64,000 nt of DNA from an uncultured Cellulophaga sp. Its GTDB lineage: Bacteria > Bacteroidota > Bacteroidia > Flavobacteriales > Flavobacteriaceae. Both the position numbers and the translations under genes were made by a program. The notes under the pieces were generated by a model. It was given only the letters and a program-made list of their open reading frames with translations. It did not search any database and was not told the origin of the DNA. The DNA lies in assembly GCA_947492955.1 (NCBI GenBank), contig CANLOV010000001.1, positions 1 to 64,000 on the forward strand, read 5' to 3'. Of the stretch, positions 27,277 through 37,031 are shown piece after piece (the stretch's first letter is position 1; each line of letters starts with the position of its first letter).

Positions 27277-28491
27277 TTATTTAGTAGCTGTATTTAAGAA
27301 TTTAGGCTTTACAATTAACATTGTCCATGCCCAGTTTTGAGATCCTTTAGCTCCAGTAACATAATCTGGCTCGAAAAATTGAGAATATCCACCTACAAGT
27401 TTAAATCCTTTGAATTTTTTAGCGATAACTAAGTCTATCTCGCTACCTAAGCTCTCTGTTGATGTAGATATATTAGCTGATTCTTCGCTGAAAGTATGGA
27501 ACTTTGCAGTTAACCCCCATCCTTTACCTAAACCAAACTTAGCACCAAAGTTAATATCTACAAGACCACCCGCATTACCGTGGTTTCCTACGTAAAATCT
27601 ATCCATTAAACCATTGAATTTGTGGTTGGTTCCGTATAATGGGAAAAATGCAGCTGAATCATCTTTTTTACCACCAATAGATTCAAAACCAGCTAATAAT
27701 GTAATTTTATCAGCTACTTTATATGTAGCATCTAAGCTGTATAATAAAGCACCTTTAACTTTTGTGTCATTAACACGGTTACCAGATTGTATATAGAAAT
27801 TAGCAGCCAATCCTAAATCGCCAAGTTTTGATTTAGCATGTACACCACCAGTAAACAAGTTTGATTTTAGGTCGCCGTTAGAACCATCTTGATAAGTTGT
27901 GTTTAATAACAATGCGCTAATATTAAACTTTTCAGATCCAGTATGAGCTCTTAAAAATCCTAAATTTCTGTATGTGAACAAAGCAGCATTACCATAAATA
28001 TTACTACCAATAGTATTTACTGCATAACCAGCATCTAAAGAGAAATTTTCTGTTTTGTGTTTAATAATACCTACATCATGAGTTCTTGCTTGTTGCGCCC
28101 ATCCTAAACCACCTAAAATCCTTTGGTCGTCATAAGATAAAGGTTGTCTACCTAATTTAAAGCTCCATGTATCGGCTAATTTTAAATCAACCCAAGCTTC
28201 TTGCACTCTAAAATTCCCATTACCTGCTGCTGCAATTTGTTGTCTGTCACCATGTAAGAATACTTCTTGAAATGACATGTAATAATTATAGTTTTCTGCT
28301 TTATATTGTGCAACTAAAGCGGCTCTAACGCTTGTTTGTAAAAACGGGTCTGAACCATCTAGAGCTGTTCTAGATTGACCACTACCAAATAATTCTGTAC
28401 GTGGTCTAAATTCTCCACTTAATGTAAATTGTGCTGTAGCAAACTGTGCCATTAGGCATATAATGCCTAGAAATAAATAATTCTTTTTCAT
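27277..28491 (-). CDS. Alginate-export/porin-family outer-membrane beta-barrel
   Basis: 404 residues with a signal peptide (IICLMAQFATAQ). The mature protein has alternating strands with aromatic girdles and the family segments FTLSGEFRPRTELFG, VQEAWVDLKLADTWSFKLGRQPLSYDDQRILG, and a C-terminal strand. It resembles the 'alginate export family protein' group. It is the last gene of the ABC nitrate-transport operon (38 bp after the ATPase), so it is probably an outer-membrane pore for nitrate/nitrite; that role is inferred from context. Confidence 0.8.
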   Translation of the reverse strand: MKKNYLFLGIICLMAQFATAQFTLSGEFRPRTELFGSGQSRTALDGSDPFLQTSVRAALVAQYKAENYNYYMSFQEVFLHGDRQQIAAAGNGNFRVQEAWVDLKLADTWSFKLGRQPLSYDDQRILGGLGWAQQARTHDVGIIKHKTENFSLDAGYAVNTIGSNIYGNAALFTYRNLGFLRAHTGSEKFNISALLLNTTYQDGSNGDLKSNLFTGGVHAKSKLGDLGLAANFYIQSGNRVNDTKVKGALLYSLDATYKVADKITLLAGFESIGGKKDDSAAFFPLYGTNHKFNGLMDRFYVGNHGNAGGLVDINFGAKFGLGKGWGLTAKFHTFSEESANISTSTESLGSEIDLVIAKKFKGFKLVGGYSQFFEPDYVTGAKGSQNWAWTMLIVKPKFLNTATK

Positions 28492-28529
28492 AATTTGAGT
28501 TTTAGTGTAATTCTATTCTATGTTGAGGT

Positions 28530-29360
28530 TTAATGTTCTAAGAAGTCTATTAAATGTTTACGGTATTTGTAATAATCATCGTGTTCTAGTACAGATTTTC
28601 TGGTTCTGGGTCTTTCAAAATCTATAGAAAGTACATCGCCAATTTTTGCTCTAGGCCCACTTGTCATCATAACTACTTTATCTGCCAAAAATATAGCTTC
28701 ATCTACATCATGCGTAATCATTACGGCAGTTATTTTCTCTTTATTCCATATTTCTATTAAAATATCCTGTAATTCACCTCGTGTTAGCGAATCTAACATT
28801 CCAAAAGGCTCATCTAATAATAAAACTTTAGGCTTTATGGCAAAGGCTCTTGCAATACCTACACGTTGTTGCATTCCTTGTGATAGTTCATTTGCTTTCT
28901 TATTAAAAGAACCATCCATACCAACTTTGTGTAAATAATATTTAGCAATGTCTAAACGTTCTTTTTTTGTTGCATGCGGAAATACTTGGTTTACGCCTAA
29001 AGAAACATTTTCTAAAGCTGTCATCCAAGGCATTAAGCTTGGTGCTTGGAAAATAACCCCTCTATCTGGTCCTGGTCCTTTTACAGGATTTCCTAATACA
29101 GATATGTTACCTCCAGATATCGGATTTAAACCTGCAATCATAGATAGCATGGTTGTTTTTCCGCATCCAGAATGCCCAATAATGGTTACAAACTCTTCCC
29201 TCATAATCTGAAGGTTTAAGTTTTCTAACACCACATAATCTCCTTTTGGGGTAGGGTATACTTTTTTAAGATCTTTTAAATCTAGCATTACTTTAGAAGG
29301 GTAGCTTATACCATTTTCTGTAAATGCTGTATCTGTGTTTTGTATAGTATCAGTACTCAT
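28530..29360 (-). CDS. Nitrate ABC transporter ATP-binding protein (NrtD-like)
   Basis: 276 residues. Walker [10 protein letters not shown] (~58-66), signature [14 protein letters not shown], Walker [18 protein letters not shown] and the switch His (MITHDVDEA) are all present. It belongs to the NrtC/NrtD/SsuB/TauB family. Second of two ATPases that presumably heterodimerise under the single permease. It lacks the C-terminal NrtA-like sensor domain of cyanobacterial NrtC. Co-directional and 18 bp after the other ATPase. Confidence 0.88.
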   Translation of the reverse strand: MSTDTIQNTDTAFTENGISYPSKVMLDLKDLKKVYPTPKGDYVVLENLNLQIMREEFVTIIGHSGCGKTTMLSMIAGLNPISGGNISVLGNPVKGPGPDRGVIFQAPSLMPWMTALENVSLGVNQVFPHATKKERLDIAKYYLHKVGMDGSFNKKANELSQGMQQRVGIARAFAIKPKVLLLDEPFGMLDSLTRGELQDILIEIWNKEKITAVMITHDVDEAIFLADKVVMMTSGPRAKIGDVLSIDFERPRTRKSVLEHDDYYKYRKHLIDFLEH

Positions 29361-29378
29361 AACGTTTACTTTTTTTGG

Positions 29379-30224
29379 TTAAAACTGCCCTACAAAGCTT
29401 TTTGGGCTTATTTCTGGTAATATATATTCTTCATTAGATACAGATTTTCTTTCGTCTCCTATATCCATTAAATATTCTATAATAGCATTCCTAGTTTTTT
29501 TATAATTTTCATTATCGTTTAACTCGGTTTTACTTCTAGGTCTGTCTATATCAATTTTAAATTCTGGTCCTAAAGTTGCTTTTGGTCCTGGTCTTAAAGG
29601 GATTATACGGTCTGCCATATAAATTCCTTCATCAACATCATTGGTAATTAATAATGCAGTACGTTTATCTTTACTCCATATATTTAATATTTCATCTTGT
29701 AGATTACCACGAGTTAAGGCATCTAAAGCTCCTAAAGGCTCGTCCATAATAATCATCTCTGGTTTCATGGCTAAAGCACGAGCTACAGCTACACGCTGGC
29801 GCATTCCTCCAGAAAGTTCTTTTGGTCTTTTGTTTATTGCAGGCGATAAGCTAACCATATCTACGTATTGTTTTACACGCTCCATTAGTTGTGCTTTGCT
29901 TTCTTTTGGAAAAGCTTCTTTTACTGCCATGTATACATTTTGACCAACTGTTAACCAAGGAAGTAAAGAGTAGTTCTGAAAAATTACACCTCTTTCATGA
30001 CTTGTATCTACTACTGGTTCTCCCTTAAATAAAACTTCGCCACTTGTAGGTTGTACTAATCCATTAATTAAATTTACTAGAGTGGTTTTTCCACTTCCTG
30101 TAAAACCAACAATGGCAACAAATTCTCCTTCTTCTATCTCCAAGTTAATATTAGACAACACCTCGGTACTATCTTCTCCTTGTCCGTATGTTTTGTAAAT
30201 GTTTTTTAATTCTAAATATGCCAT
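29379..30224 (-). CDS. Nitrate ABC transporter ATP-binding protein (NrtC-like core)
   Basis: 281 residues. Walker A GFTGSGKTT (~40-48), signature LSGGMRQRVAVARALA and Walker B MIIMDEPLGALDALTR are present; the switch position reads LLITNDVDEG, with Asn where most ABC ATPases have His. The paired ATPase retains the His, so the heterodimer may have one degenerate site, as is known for some asymmetric ABC pairs. 33 bp after the permease gene in the same operon. Confidence 0.85.
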   Translation of the reverse strand: MAYLELKNIYKTYGQGEDSTEVLSNINLEIEEGEFVAIVGFTGSGKTTLVNLINGLVQPTSGEVLFKGEPVVDTSHERGVIFQNYSLLPWLTVGQNVYMAVKEAFPKESKAQLMERVKQYVDMVSLSPAINKRPKELSGGMRQRVAVARALAMKPEMIIMDEPLGALDALTRGNLQDEILNIWSKDKRTALLITNDVDEGIYMADRIIPLRPGPKATLGPEFKIDIDRPRSKTELNDNENYKKTRNAIIEYLMDIGDERKSVSNEEYILPEISPKSFVGQF

Positions 30225-30257
30225 TTTGCTTTCGTTTAATTGTTAGTTTAACATATT

Positions 30258-31364
30258 TTAGATTGCATCTGTTTTAACAAAAGACACAGAGTTTTGAATA
30301 GCCAACATTATTCTATCTAATAAGAATCCTATAATACCGATTACAAACATGGCTACGATTATTTTTGCATTAGAATCGTTAGCTCCATTCTGGAACTCTT
30401 CCCATACAAATAAACCTAAACCTGGACTTTGTGCTAATAATTCAATAGCAATTAATACCATCCAAGCTACAGACAATGTAATTTTTAATCCAGTAAATAT
30501 TAAAGGTAACGATGATGGTAAAATCACTTTAAAAACTTTTTGAAATGTTCCTAATTTTAAAACTTTAGCAACATTTATATAGTCTTTATCTACAGAAGCA
30601 ACTCCCATAGCAGTGTTAACTAATGTTGCCCACATAGAGCATAAGCCTACACTTATAAATGATATGGTAAATGAGCTATCTTCACTAGAATCTATCAATA
30701 TTGTTTTTACAATCATGAAAACAAGTAAGTACCAAACTACTGGTGAAACAGGTTTAAAAATTTGAATAAACCAGTTAAACGCACTTTTTAAAGTTGGACT
30801 AAGACCTATGAATATTCCTAAAGGAACAGCTATTAAAAGTGCTAATAAAAAACCAGCGAACACTGTTTTTAAGCTTCTCACTATTTGATCTACAAAAGAA
30901 GGTCTTCCGGTGTATGTAATAGGATCCTTTCCTTGTTCAATTCTTTTAGCGTTCATAGCAGCAGTTTTTTCTTTAAATGCCGCTTTGTCTGCACTTATTA
31001 TATTGTGATCTTTTAATAGGGATTTAAACGAGCCCCAAACTTGTATAGGTGATGGTAGTGTATTAGGCTGACAACTACTATCTCCTGATGCAATACATAC
31101 TTTTAATGCATCTGCTTCTGCTTGTCCTTGGTCTTCTAATGCCTTAGCAATCTTAAATTCTGCTTCTTTATTGTAAAGGGCTTTGGCACCTGCGTGCCAA
31201 AGACCAATAAACAATAAGATTGAAGCGATAGGAACTAGTGTTTTTCTTAAGATGCTTTTAACTTCATCTTTTTCTAATTTTCCTGTAAAAAGATTTGCGA
31301 TATTTTTAAAAAACCCCATACCTATTAATTGTGTTACTTTATTAAGTGTTACGCTTTGCTTCAT
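30258..31364 (-). CDS. Nitrate ABC transporter permease (NrtB-like)
   Basis: 368 residues, longer than typical NrtB (~280). A first TM helix at ~42-60 (VPIASILLFIGLWHAGAKAL) is followed by a ~100-residue periplasmic insert (~65-155) with two cysteines (KVCIASGDSSCQP). The BPD_transp_1 core from ~165 includes the EAA-type loop (NVAKVLKLGTFQKVFKVILPSSLPLIFTGLKI). It transports nitrate/nitrite across the inner membrane together with the two ATPases and the NrtA-like lipoprotein, whose gene is 25 bp upstream. Confidence 0.87.
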   Translation of the reverse strand: MKQSVTLNKVTQLIGMGFFKNIANLFTGKLEKDEVKSILRKTLVPIASILLFIGLWHAGAKALYNKEAEFKIAKALEDQGQAEADALKVCIASGDSSCQPNTLPSPIQVWGSFKSLLKDHNIISADKAAFKEKTAAMNAKRIEQGKDPITYTGRPSFVDQIVRSLKTVFAGFLLALLIAVPLGIFIGLSPTLKSAFNWFIQIFKPVSPVVWYLLVFMIVKTILIDSSEDSSFTISFISVGLCSMWATLVNTAMGVASVDKDYINVAKVLKLGTFQKVFKVILPSSLPLIFTGLKITLSVAWMVLIAIELLAQSPGLGLFVWEEFQNGANDSNAKIIVAMFVIGIIGFLLDRIMLAIQNSVSFVKTDAI

Positions 31365-31389
31365 CGTTACTTTTTTTAATTACCTTTCC

Positions 31390-32766
31390 TTAATCTTTAT
31401 TCCCTATAGCGAAGCTATTAATGTATCCTATTGGATCTTTAGCATCGTACATGTTACCATCTATAAAGTCTTTAGTTGGCGCTTTATAACCATCTGTTGC
31501 AGGAATATCACTAGCAGGGATATGACCTTCTGCTACTAATAATTTTGCTGCTTTTTCCCAGATATCTGGTCTGTATATATCTTTAATAGTGTTAGCATAC
31601 CATTCTGCTGGCTTAGCTTCTGGAATTTGTCCCCATCTTCTCATTTGTGTTAAGAACCAAGTTCCGTCTGAGTAGAATGGGTATGTTGCATTGTACTTGT
31701 AGAATACGTTAAAGTCTGGCATAGCACGCTTGTCTCCTTTTTCGAACTCAAAAGTTCCTGTCATTGAGTTTGCTAATACTTCTACTGGCGCACCTACGTA
31801 TTGTGGCATAGATAATATTTTTACAGCTTCTGCTCTGTTTTCTGGAACATCTAACCATTTACCAGCTCTAATTAATGCTTTAGTTACAGCTGTTGCAGTG
31901 TTAGGATAATCTTTTACAAACTTCTCTGTCATAACAAATACTTTTTCTGGGTTGTTTTTCCAGATATCGTAGTTTGTAGTTACAGGAACACCAATTCCTT
32001 TAAAAACCGCTTGTTGGTTCCATGGCTCACCCACACAGTATCCGTAGATAGTTCCAGATTCTAATGTTGCTGGCATTTGTGGTGGTGGTGTTACAGATAA
32101 TAATACTTCTGCATCAATTTGACCTTGAACGTTATCAGCTGTATACATTCCAGGGTTAATACCTGCTGCAGCTAACCAATATCTAATTTCATAGTTGTGT
32201 GTAGATACAGGGAATACCATTCCCATTTTAAATGGTTTTCCAGCGTTTTTGTACTCAGTAATTACAGGTTTTAAAGCGTCTGCTTTAATAGGGTGTACTG
32301 GTTTTCCGTCTGAATCTTTTGGTACATTTGGCTTCATTTTAGACCAAACATCATTAGATACTGTAATTCCGTTCCCGTTTAAATCCATAGAGAAAGGAGT
32401 AACTAATTTTGCTTGTCTACCAAAACCAGCACCTGCAGCAATTGGCTGCCCAGCTAACATATGAGAACCATCTAACTGACCATCTATTACACGGTCTAAA
32501 ACGTTTTTCCAGTTAGATTGTGCTTCTACAGAAACAAATAATCCTTCATCTTCAAAAAAACCTTTTTCTTTTGCAATGGCTAAGGGAGCCATATCTGTTA
32601 ATTTAATAAAACCAAAAGTTAATTGTGGTTTTTCAATGTCTAATGTAGCAACTTCTTCTTTTGCTGTTGCTGCAGTTGCTTCGGTACCTTTTTTAGTTTT
32701 CTCACCACAAGCTATAAAAGTTATAGCTAGTAAGAATAAATAAGGCATTTTTTTAAGTAGTCTCAT
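31390..32766 (-). CDS. Nitrate-binding lipoprotein of the ABC transporter (NrtA/CmpA family)
   Basis: 458 residues with a lipoprotein signal (LAITFIACG, Cys20). It matches the NrtA/CmpA/SsuA family: [33 protein letters not shown] at ~50-82, [25 protein letters not shown] and AFVMTEKF-like segments. It captures nitrate (possibly nitrite or bicarbonate in other members) in the periplasm. First gene of the operon with permease, two ATPases and porin; TACGTA-type palindromes lie directly upstream. Confidence 0.9.
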   Translation of the reverse strand: MRLLKKMPYLFLLAITFIACGEKTKKGTEATAATAKEEVATLDIEKPQLTFGFIKLTDMAPLAIAKEKGFFEDEGLFVSVEAQSNWKNVLDRVIDGQLDGSHMLAGQPIAAGAGFGRQAKLVTPFSMDLNGNGITVSNDVWSKMKPNVPKDSDGKPVHPIKADALKPVITEYKNAGKPFKMGMVFPVSTHNYEIRYWLAAAGINPGMYTADNVQGQIDAEVLLSVTPPPQMPATLESGTIYGYCVGEPWNQQAVFKGIGVPVTTNYDIWKNNPEKVFVMTEKFVKDYPNTATAVTKALIRAGKWLDVPENRAEAVKILSMPQYVGAPVEVLANSMTGTFEFEKGDKRAMPDFNVFYKYNATYPFYSDGTWFLTQMRRWGQIPEAKPAEWYANTIKDIYRPDIWEKAAKLLVAEGHIPASDIPATDGYKAPTKDFIDGNMYDAKDPIGYINSFAIGNKD

Positions 32767-32788
32767 ATTCGATAGTTTTAATTAGTTC

Positions 32789-32838
32789 TACGTATTAATA
32801 CTTACATGGCAAATGTATAAGTACTTATACTTATTTAT
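32789..32838 (-). promoter_or_regulatory. Operator palindromes upstream of the NrtA-like gene
   Basis: Operator TACGTATTAATACTTA at 32789-32804, 23 bases from the ATG, plus a second palindrome TATAAGTACTTATA just upstream (from ~32816). On the minus strand a -7 box TACATTTG lies between the two. Both palindromes contain the GTA-N4-TAC core of the other sites. Confidence 0.5.
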
Positions 32839-33248
32839 TATGAGTATTACCATAGTGCAACCTCTTTTTACACCACTTAAAAAACTGCTAAAAAACATGT
32901 TTATCTTGTAACTAGTTGCTAAACAGTAATGTGTGATATACGTAGTATTACTAAGAGAAAAAATACGTAGGCAATAAATAGAAATTTTTATAGTTGTTTT
33001 GGCTTAAAAGAGGAGAGATTTTAAGAAAATGTTGTGCAGCATAGATTTTTTATTGCCAACATTTAGGATGAAGATTATTTTAATATAATGAATATTGTGT
33101 AGAAATAAATTACCTATTGTAGTAGTGATACAGAACAAGCCTGTTTTAAGCTACGATAAAATTGTATGATCATTTTTTGGGGTCTATATTATTGGAGAAG
33201 TAAAGAAAGTAGGTATTTATATGAAATCTATGCTTCAGGAAGTGTTAT
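32839..33248. other. Intergenic stretch without a clear gene
   Basis: No convincing gene. It holds an operator-like TACGTAGTATTACTAA (32939-32954) and a further TACGTA (32964-32969), far from any start. A 32-codon frame at 33166 is not supported by anything else. Confidence 0.4.
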
Positions 33249-33286
33249 AAAAAAAGCATACTAATATAGAAATAGTATGCTTTTTT
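33249..33286. terminator. Terminator-like hairpin
   Basis: AAAAAAGCATACTA / TAGTATGCTTTTTT stem with a short A/T loop, flanked by A and T runs, usable in either direction. It lies 118 bp downstream of the pentaheme cytochrome gene, so it could end the globin operon. Confidence 0.75.
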
Positions 33287-33403
33287 AGGTGTTTATGTAA
33301 TACTCTGTAATGGGTTAGATTGGGTTTTAAGTTTAGTCGTTAGCTGTTAAACTATTAAATTTTTATGTTGCAATTAAAAATCTTAAAAAGATAGTTTGCT
33401 AAA

Positions 33404-34111
33404 TTATTTTTTTAAAGTCTTTATCCATTCTGGTTCAGATAAGCCATAGTATTTTTTGTTGGTGCCAAAAGGATCCTCGCCTCCTTTAAAGTATGCTTTT
33501 ATGGCTTTCATAGGAATGGTGTCTTTTAATTTATGAGGAACTTCATAGGTATGGTTACCATGAAAATCATGACATTGTATACAGGTATTCCACTCTTCTA
33601 ATTCTGCTAATTTTTCATGAGAAACATCTAACGGATCATCTTCTACTTCTAAATCTTGATGACAGTTATAGCAGTAGTTAATTTTTGGAATAGTTACGCG
33701 CTCACCGTGGTGTTCTGCGTGGCAAGTTATACAATTTGTAGCATCTATATTTTTTACAGCTTCTTTAAATCTTGGTTCTGTAAAGCTATACGTAGGGTGT
33801 CTGTCGTTAGGTCTGTCGTGGCATTCTAAACAATTATTGGCTACAACATCTTTGGTTCCAAAATCTGCGCTTTCTGTTCTAGCGCCTACCATATAAGATA
33901 AATTAGTTTGTAATTGCTGGGATAAATTCCCATCAGCATCGGCATGGCATGCTACACAAGAAATGTCTTCGTGTCCTGTATTCATAGGTCCTAAAGAAAC
34001 ATATTCTTCAGAAGAATCTAAGGATAAAAAAACAAAAATTAGAATTCCAATGACTAACCCTATGCTTCCTCCTATTACTTGTCTTTTTCTTAATGGACTT
34101 ACTTTAAACAT
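33404..34111 (-). CDS. Membrane-anchored pentaheme cytochrome c
   Basis: 235 residues from the ATG at 34111 (the TTG 12 bases upstream is less likely). One N-terminal helix (VIGGSIGLVIGILIFVFLS, ~12-30) anchors it to the membrane. Five CxxCH heme sites follow: C52VACH, C94LECH, C127ITCH, C147YNCH and C177IQCH. The layout resembles NapC/NrfH-like or cytochrome c3-type carriers but with five hemes. As the last gene of the globin operon it is probably the periplasmic end of an electron chain. The partner and substrate are unknown. Confidence 0.85.
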   Translation of the reverse strand: MFKVSPLRKRQVIGGSIGLVIGILIFVFLSLDSSEEYVSLGPMNTGHEDISCVACHADADGNLSQQLQTNLSYMVGARTESADFGTKDVVANNCLECHDRPNDRHPTYSFTEPRFKEAVKNIDATNCITCHAEHHGERVTIPKINYCYNCHQDLEVEDDPLDVSHEKLAELEEWNTCIQCHDFHGNHTYEVPHKLKDTIPMKAIKAYFKGGEDPFGTNKKYYGLSEPEWIKTLKK

Positions 34112-34131
34112 AAAAAATATCAAAAAAATGG

Positions 34132-35160
34132 TTAGTATGCTATAACTACGTGTTCGCTTTCAGGGTAGCTAATACAGGTTAAGATTTTGCCTTCGTCTAC
34201 TTCTTTTTGTTCTAAAAAATGGCCCTCAGTCATTTTTATATCACCAGAAACACAGGTTGCTTTACAGCTGGCACACATTCCAGAACGGCAAGAGTAGGGT
34301 AATGCAACATTATTGGCCATAGCACCTTGTAAAATAGATTTATTTCCTGCTATTTCAATTTCGTGTGTAGTTCCATCGTGTTTAATCTCTACTTTACTAA
34401 TTAAATCTTTGCCTGTTATTTTTACTTGCGGACTTTTAAAAAGTTCTACTTTAATTTTACTTCTTTCAATTCCTTTTTCAGCTAAAATATTTTTAATACT
34501 TTCCATGTAGCCAAATGGACCGCAGATCATATAAGTGTGGTCACTAAAAAGGAGGTTGTGTTTTTTAAAGATGTTTGCTATTAAATCTCCAGTAGCTAGT
34601 CCTGAATAATATTTTGATAAATTTTGATTGTTTTCTGAAAGAATATGGGCAACAGAAAATTTTATTGGATATTTTTTTTCTAATTCTTCTATCTCTGAAC
34701 GAAATATAATACTGTCAAAATTTTGATTGGCATAAATTAATAAAATGTCCGAGCTAGGCTCGTTTGATAATATAGAGTTAATAATAGAGTAAATAGGGGT
34801 TATACCACTACCACCTGCAAATAGCACATATTGCTTTGTATTACTTTTTTTAGGTTCTATATAAAAGCTACCTGTTGGTTTGTCTATTTCTAGGGCATCA
34901 CCAATTTTTAAATAATCGTGTACGTAATTAGATACTAATCCTTTTTCTACACGTTTTATAGTAACTCTTAAATCTTTGTCTAAGTAGGGATTGCTACTAA
35001 AAGAATAGGCTCTTTTGTGTACTTCATTATTTATGGGGAAATGAAGTGTTAAAAACTGTCCTGGTTTGTAGCGTACTTTTTTAAATAAGCTATTATTTTT
35101 AAAAGATACAGTAACTGCATCTTGTGTTTCTTTTATAATATCTTTTACAATCAATTTCAT
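34132..35160 (-). CDS. FAD/NAD(P)H reductase with C-terminal plant-type 2Fe-2S ferredoxin domain
   Basis: 342 residues. FAD-binding RAYSFSSNP (~50-58) and phosphate loop, NAD(P)-binding YVLFAGGSGITPIYSII (~110-126), nucleotide CGPFGYME (~212-219), and a C-terminal ferredoxin domain with C-x4-C-x2-C (CRSGMCASC) and a final Cys near LTCISYPE. This is the architecture of PaaE/HmpX/flavohaemoglobin-type reductases. In context it may reduce the globin encoded upstream (a split flavohaemoglobin) or feed the membrane cytochromes. 9 bp after the membrane cytochrome gene. Confidence 0.88.
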   Translation of the reverse strand: MKLIVKDIIKETQDAVTVSFKNNSLFKKVRYKPGQFLTLHFPINNEVHKRAYSFSSNPYLDKDLRVTIKRVEKGLVSNYVHDYLKIGDALEIDKPTGSFYIEPKKSNTKQYVLFAGGSGITPIYSIINSILSNEPSSDILLIYANQNFDSIIFRSEIEELEKKYPIKFSVAHILSENNQNLSKYYSGLATGDLIANIFKKHNLLFSDHTYMICGPFGYMESIKNILAEKGIERSKIKVELFKSPQVKITGKDLISKVEIKHDGTTHEIEIAGNKSILQGAMANNVALPYSCRSGMCASCKATCVSGDIKMTEGHFLEQKEVDEGKILTCISYPESEHVVIAY

Positions 35161-35168
35161 AATATCCT

Positions 35169-35648
35169 TTATTTATAATAAAACACAATGCCTATATGAA
35201 ACAATAATAGAATGGTAATTATAAATGAGAATGCAACATGCACAATCATCCACCCTTTAAACAATGCATCACTATTGTTTTTTAGTACATCTAAATTAAT
35301 ATAGCCTATAAGTGTATTGGCAAAGAATATATAAGATAGTAATGCTAAATATCCGTAGCCAAAACCTACACTGTGTATATAAAATAGTAAAGGACTAATT
35401 GCACCTATCCATTTATGTAATTCAGTCATTTTCATAGCATGCTTTCGTAATTTAGGTATAACTCTAGTAAATGTTAATATCCATTGAAAGGCTATAAATA
35501 AAGCAATTCCTAATCCAGACCATCTTTTATATAACTCACCTTGTTGTAGTTCTACTAGCCAAGTCCATCTTAATTTTAAAAAAAACTGAAGAAAGAATAT
35601 AAGTAATAAGATAAGACCTAGTATAGTAGAATTAATATTCTTTTTCAC
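35169..35648 (-). CDS. Four-helix cytochrome b-like membrane protein
   Basis: 159 residues, GTG start at 35648. Four TM helices (~8-24, 45-63, 80-110, 128-158) carry regularly placed histidines (HKWIGAISPLLFYIHSVGFGYG and VHVAFSFIITILLLFHIGIVF) suited to bis-His heme b ligation. I do not recognise a named family; it resembles ferric-reductase/cytochrome b transmembrane modules. It lies between the DUF3365 cytochrome and the flavin reductase, so it probably passes electrons across the membrane. The assignment as a cytochrome b is inferred from the histidines. Confidence 0.6.
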   Translation of the reverse strand: MKKNINSTILGLILLLIFFLQFFLKLRWTWLVELQQGELYKRWSGLGIALFIAFQWILTFTRVIPKLRKHAMKMTELHKWIGAISPLLFYIHSVGFGYGYLALLSYIFFANTLIGYINLDVLKNNSDALFKGWMIVHVAFSFIITILLLFHIGIVFYYK

Positions 35649-35707
35649 AAATATGTTAATTATGGTTTATAAAAAGAGATCTGAATTAAAGGATTGCTTT
35701 GTGTTTT

Positions 35708-36550
35708 TTAGTTTGCTGCGATTAACTTTTTCATAGTACCGTAAGAAGATAATTTTCTAACGCTATCTAAAAACACTTCTGGTGTTGGTAAATACTTACC
35801 TTCAGCAGGCCATTTATCTCCTATAACTGGTTTTTCACTTTCTTTAAAAGCAGCAACTTCATCTAAGTATGCCATGTAGATATCTACAGTTCCCTTAGAG
35901 TAAGCGTTTAAAACATCTATGGTAGCTTTGTAGGTTAAAGAATCTTTAGGATATTGCCAAGTAGTTGCTCCCATTACATCTCCTAATACCCAATCATCTT
36001 TTGCTGTTTGCTTATGGTCATTGTGGCAAGATACGCATGCTCCTGCACTAGCCATATCTGCAAACATGGCAGTGTGTAATTTTTGATCTTCATCATAAAA
36101 AAACTGAGGCTTTTGGTCTACCTTAATTTGCTTAAATAATTCGGCTTGTTTTCCTTCGAATTTGTTAGCATTGTTAATAGGGAAATCTGAACCTAAGTAT
36201 AATCCTAAAGGTACTGGCCCTTTTCTAATACTAGTAGCTACACCTCTTAAGAAAAGTGCAGGCAACGGACCCGCTTCTACATCGTCTTTTCTCCAATCTT
36301 CATCGAATTTCATTCCTTGTTTTTTACCCTTACCAACAATGGCTTTGGTGTATAAAGTTCTTGTAATATCATTCTCTACAGCAACCATTTCTAATACTTC
36401 TTCTACAGAGAATACATTTTTTTCTGCACTTGCAGTTGTTGCTGCTTTTTCTGGAACACCGCCACAAGAATTAAGAACCAATAGGGAAGCTATTAAAGTT
36501 AATGTGTAGAGGAACAATCTTTTTTCTAAAGTTACTTTTTCAATTTTCAT
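35708..36550 (-). CDS. DUF3365 (Tll0287-like) monoheme c lipoprotein
   Basis: 280 residues with a lipoprotein signal (SLLVLNSCGG, Cys29). The C-terminal two thirds match the Tll0287-like/DUF3365 fold with one CxxCH (GACVSCHNDH, near residue 167). This family binds heme c in a PAS-like fold and occurs as sensor or redox domains. A predicted cell-envelope location fits a periplasmic electron carrier or ligand sensor. It follows the globin gene by 30 bp and precedes the membrane cytochrome. Role unknown. Confidence 0.82.
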   Translation of the reverse strand: MKIEKVTLEKRLFLYTLTLIASLLVLNSCGGVPEKAATTASAEKNVFSVEEVLEMVAVENDITRTLYTKAIVGKGKKQGMKFDEDWRKDDVEAGPLPALFLRGVATSIRKGPVPLGLYLGSDFPINNANKFEGKQAELFKQIKVDQKPQFFYDEDQKLHTAMFADMASAGACVSCHNDHKQTAKDDWVLGDVMGATTWQYPKDSLTYKATIDVLNAYSKGTVDIYMAYLDEVAAFKESEKPVIGDKWPAEGKYLPTPEVFLDSVRKLSSYGTMKKLIAAN

Positions 36551-36580
36551 AGTTGTATGGATTTATTATAGATTTATTTT

Positions 36581-36994
36581 TTAATATGATGCTTTGATCA
36601 TTACAGAGGACATAGTACCGTAAACAGAAACCCATGCATCTTTTACTTCTGTAGTAAAATCTTCTCCTAAGCCAGCGCCTAGTGTGTGTATTAAAGCTGC
36701 GCCAACAGTATCGTAATGAGAAGGCTCTACTTTATATTCTACATGCCTTTTTCCTAAGTTCTCTAAAACAGGAATTAGCATGTCTAAATTTTTTAAACCT
36801 GCTACAGCGCTTGCTAGCATAGTCATTAATTTATTTCCTTGTGCAGCCATGGCTTCGTCACTAGATGGGAATAAGTGTTTAAGAGCTGGGTCTAACTCAA
36901 ACAATTTGGCGTAGAATATTTCAGCTGCTGTGGCTGCTATTGGTTTTACTTTTTCAAATGATTCTTGTACTAGTGTAATTGTTTTTTCTTCCAT
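36581..36994 (-). CDS. Single-domain globin
   Basis: 137 residues, typical of Vitreoscilla-type single-domain bacterial haemoglobins. Proximal His at 84 (ENLGKRHVEYKVEPSHY), Tyr28 at the B10-like position (EIFYAKLFELDP) and Gln52 at the E7-like position (AAQGNKLMTML), a polar pocket associated with O2/NO chemistry. No reductase domain is fused; a flavin/2Fe-2S reductase is encoded three genes downstream. NO dioxygenation or nitrite handling is plausible in a nitrate locus. First gene of the operon, 38 bases after an operator. Confidence 0.9.
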   Translation of the reverse strand: MEEKTITLVQESFEKVKPIAATAAEIFYAKLFELDPALKHLFPSSDEAMAAQGNKLMTMLASAVAGLKNLDMLIPVLENLGKRHVEYKVEPSHYDTVGAALIHTLGAGLGEDFTTEVKDAWVSVYGTMSSVMIKASY

Positions 36995-37031
36995 AATAAT
37001 TATTTTGCTGTCTAGGACTTATTGTATGGTC

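Noticed and set aside
33166-33264. 32-codon frame before the hairpin at 33249
   Set aside because: It ends within the terminator arm, has no family match and no recognisable promoter.
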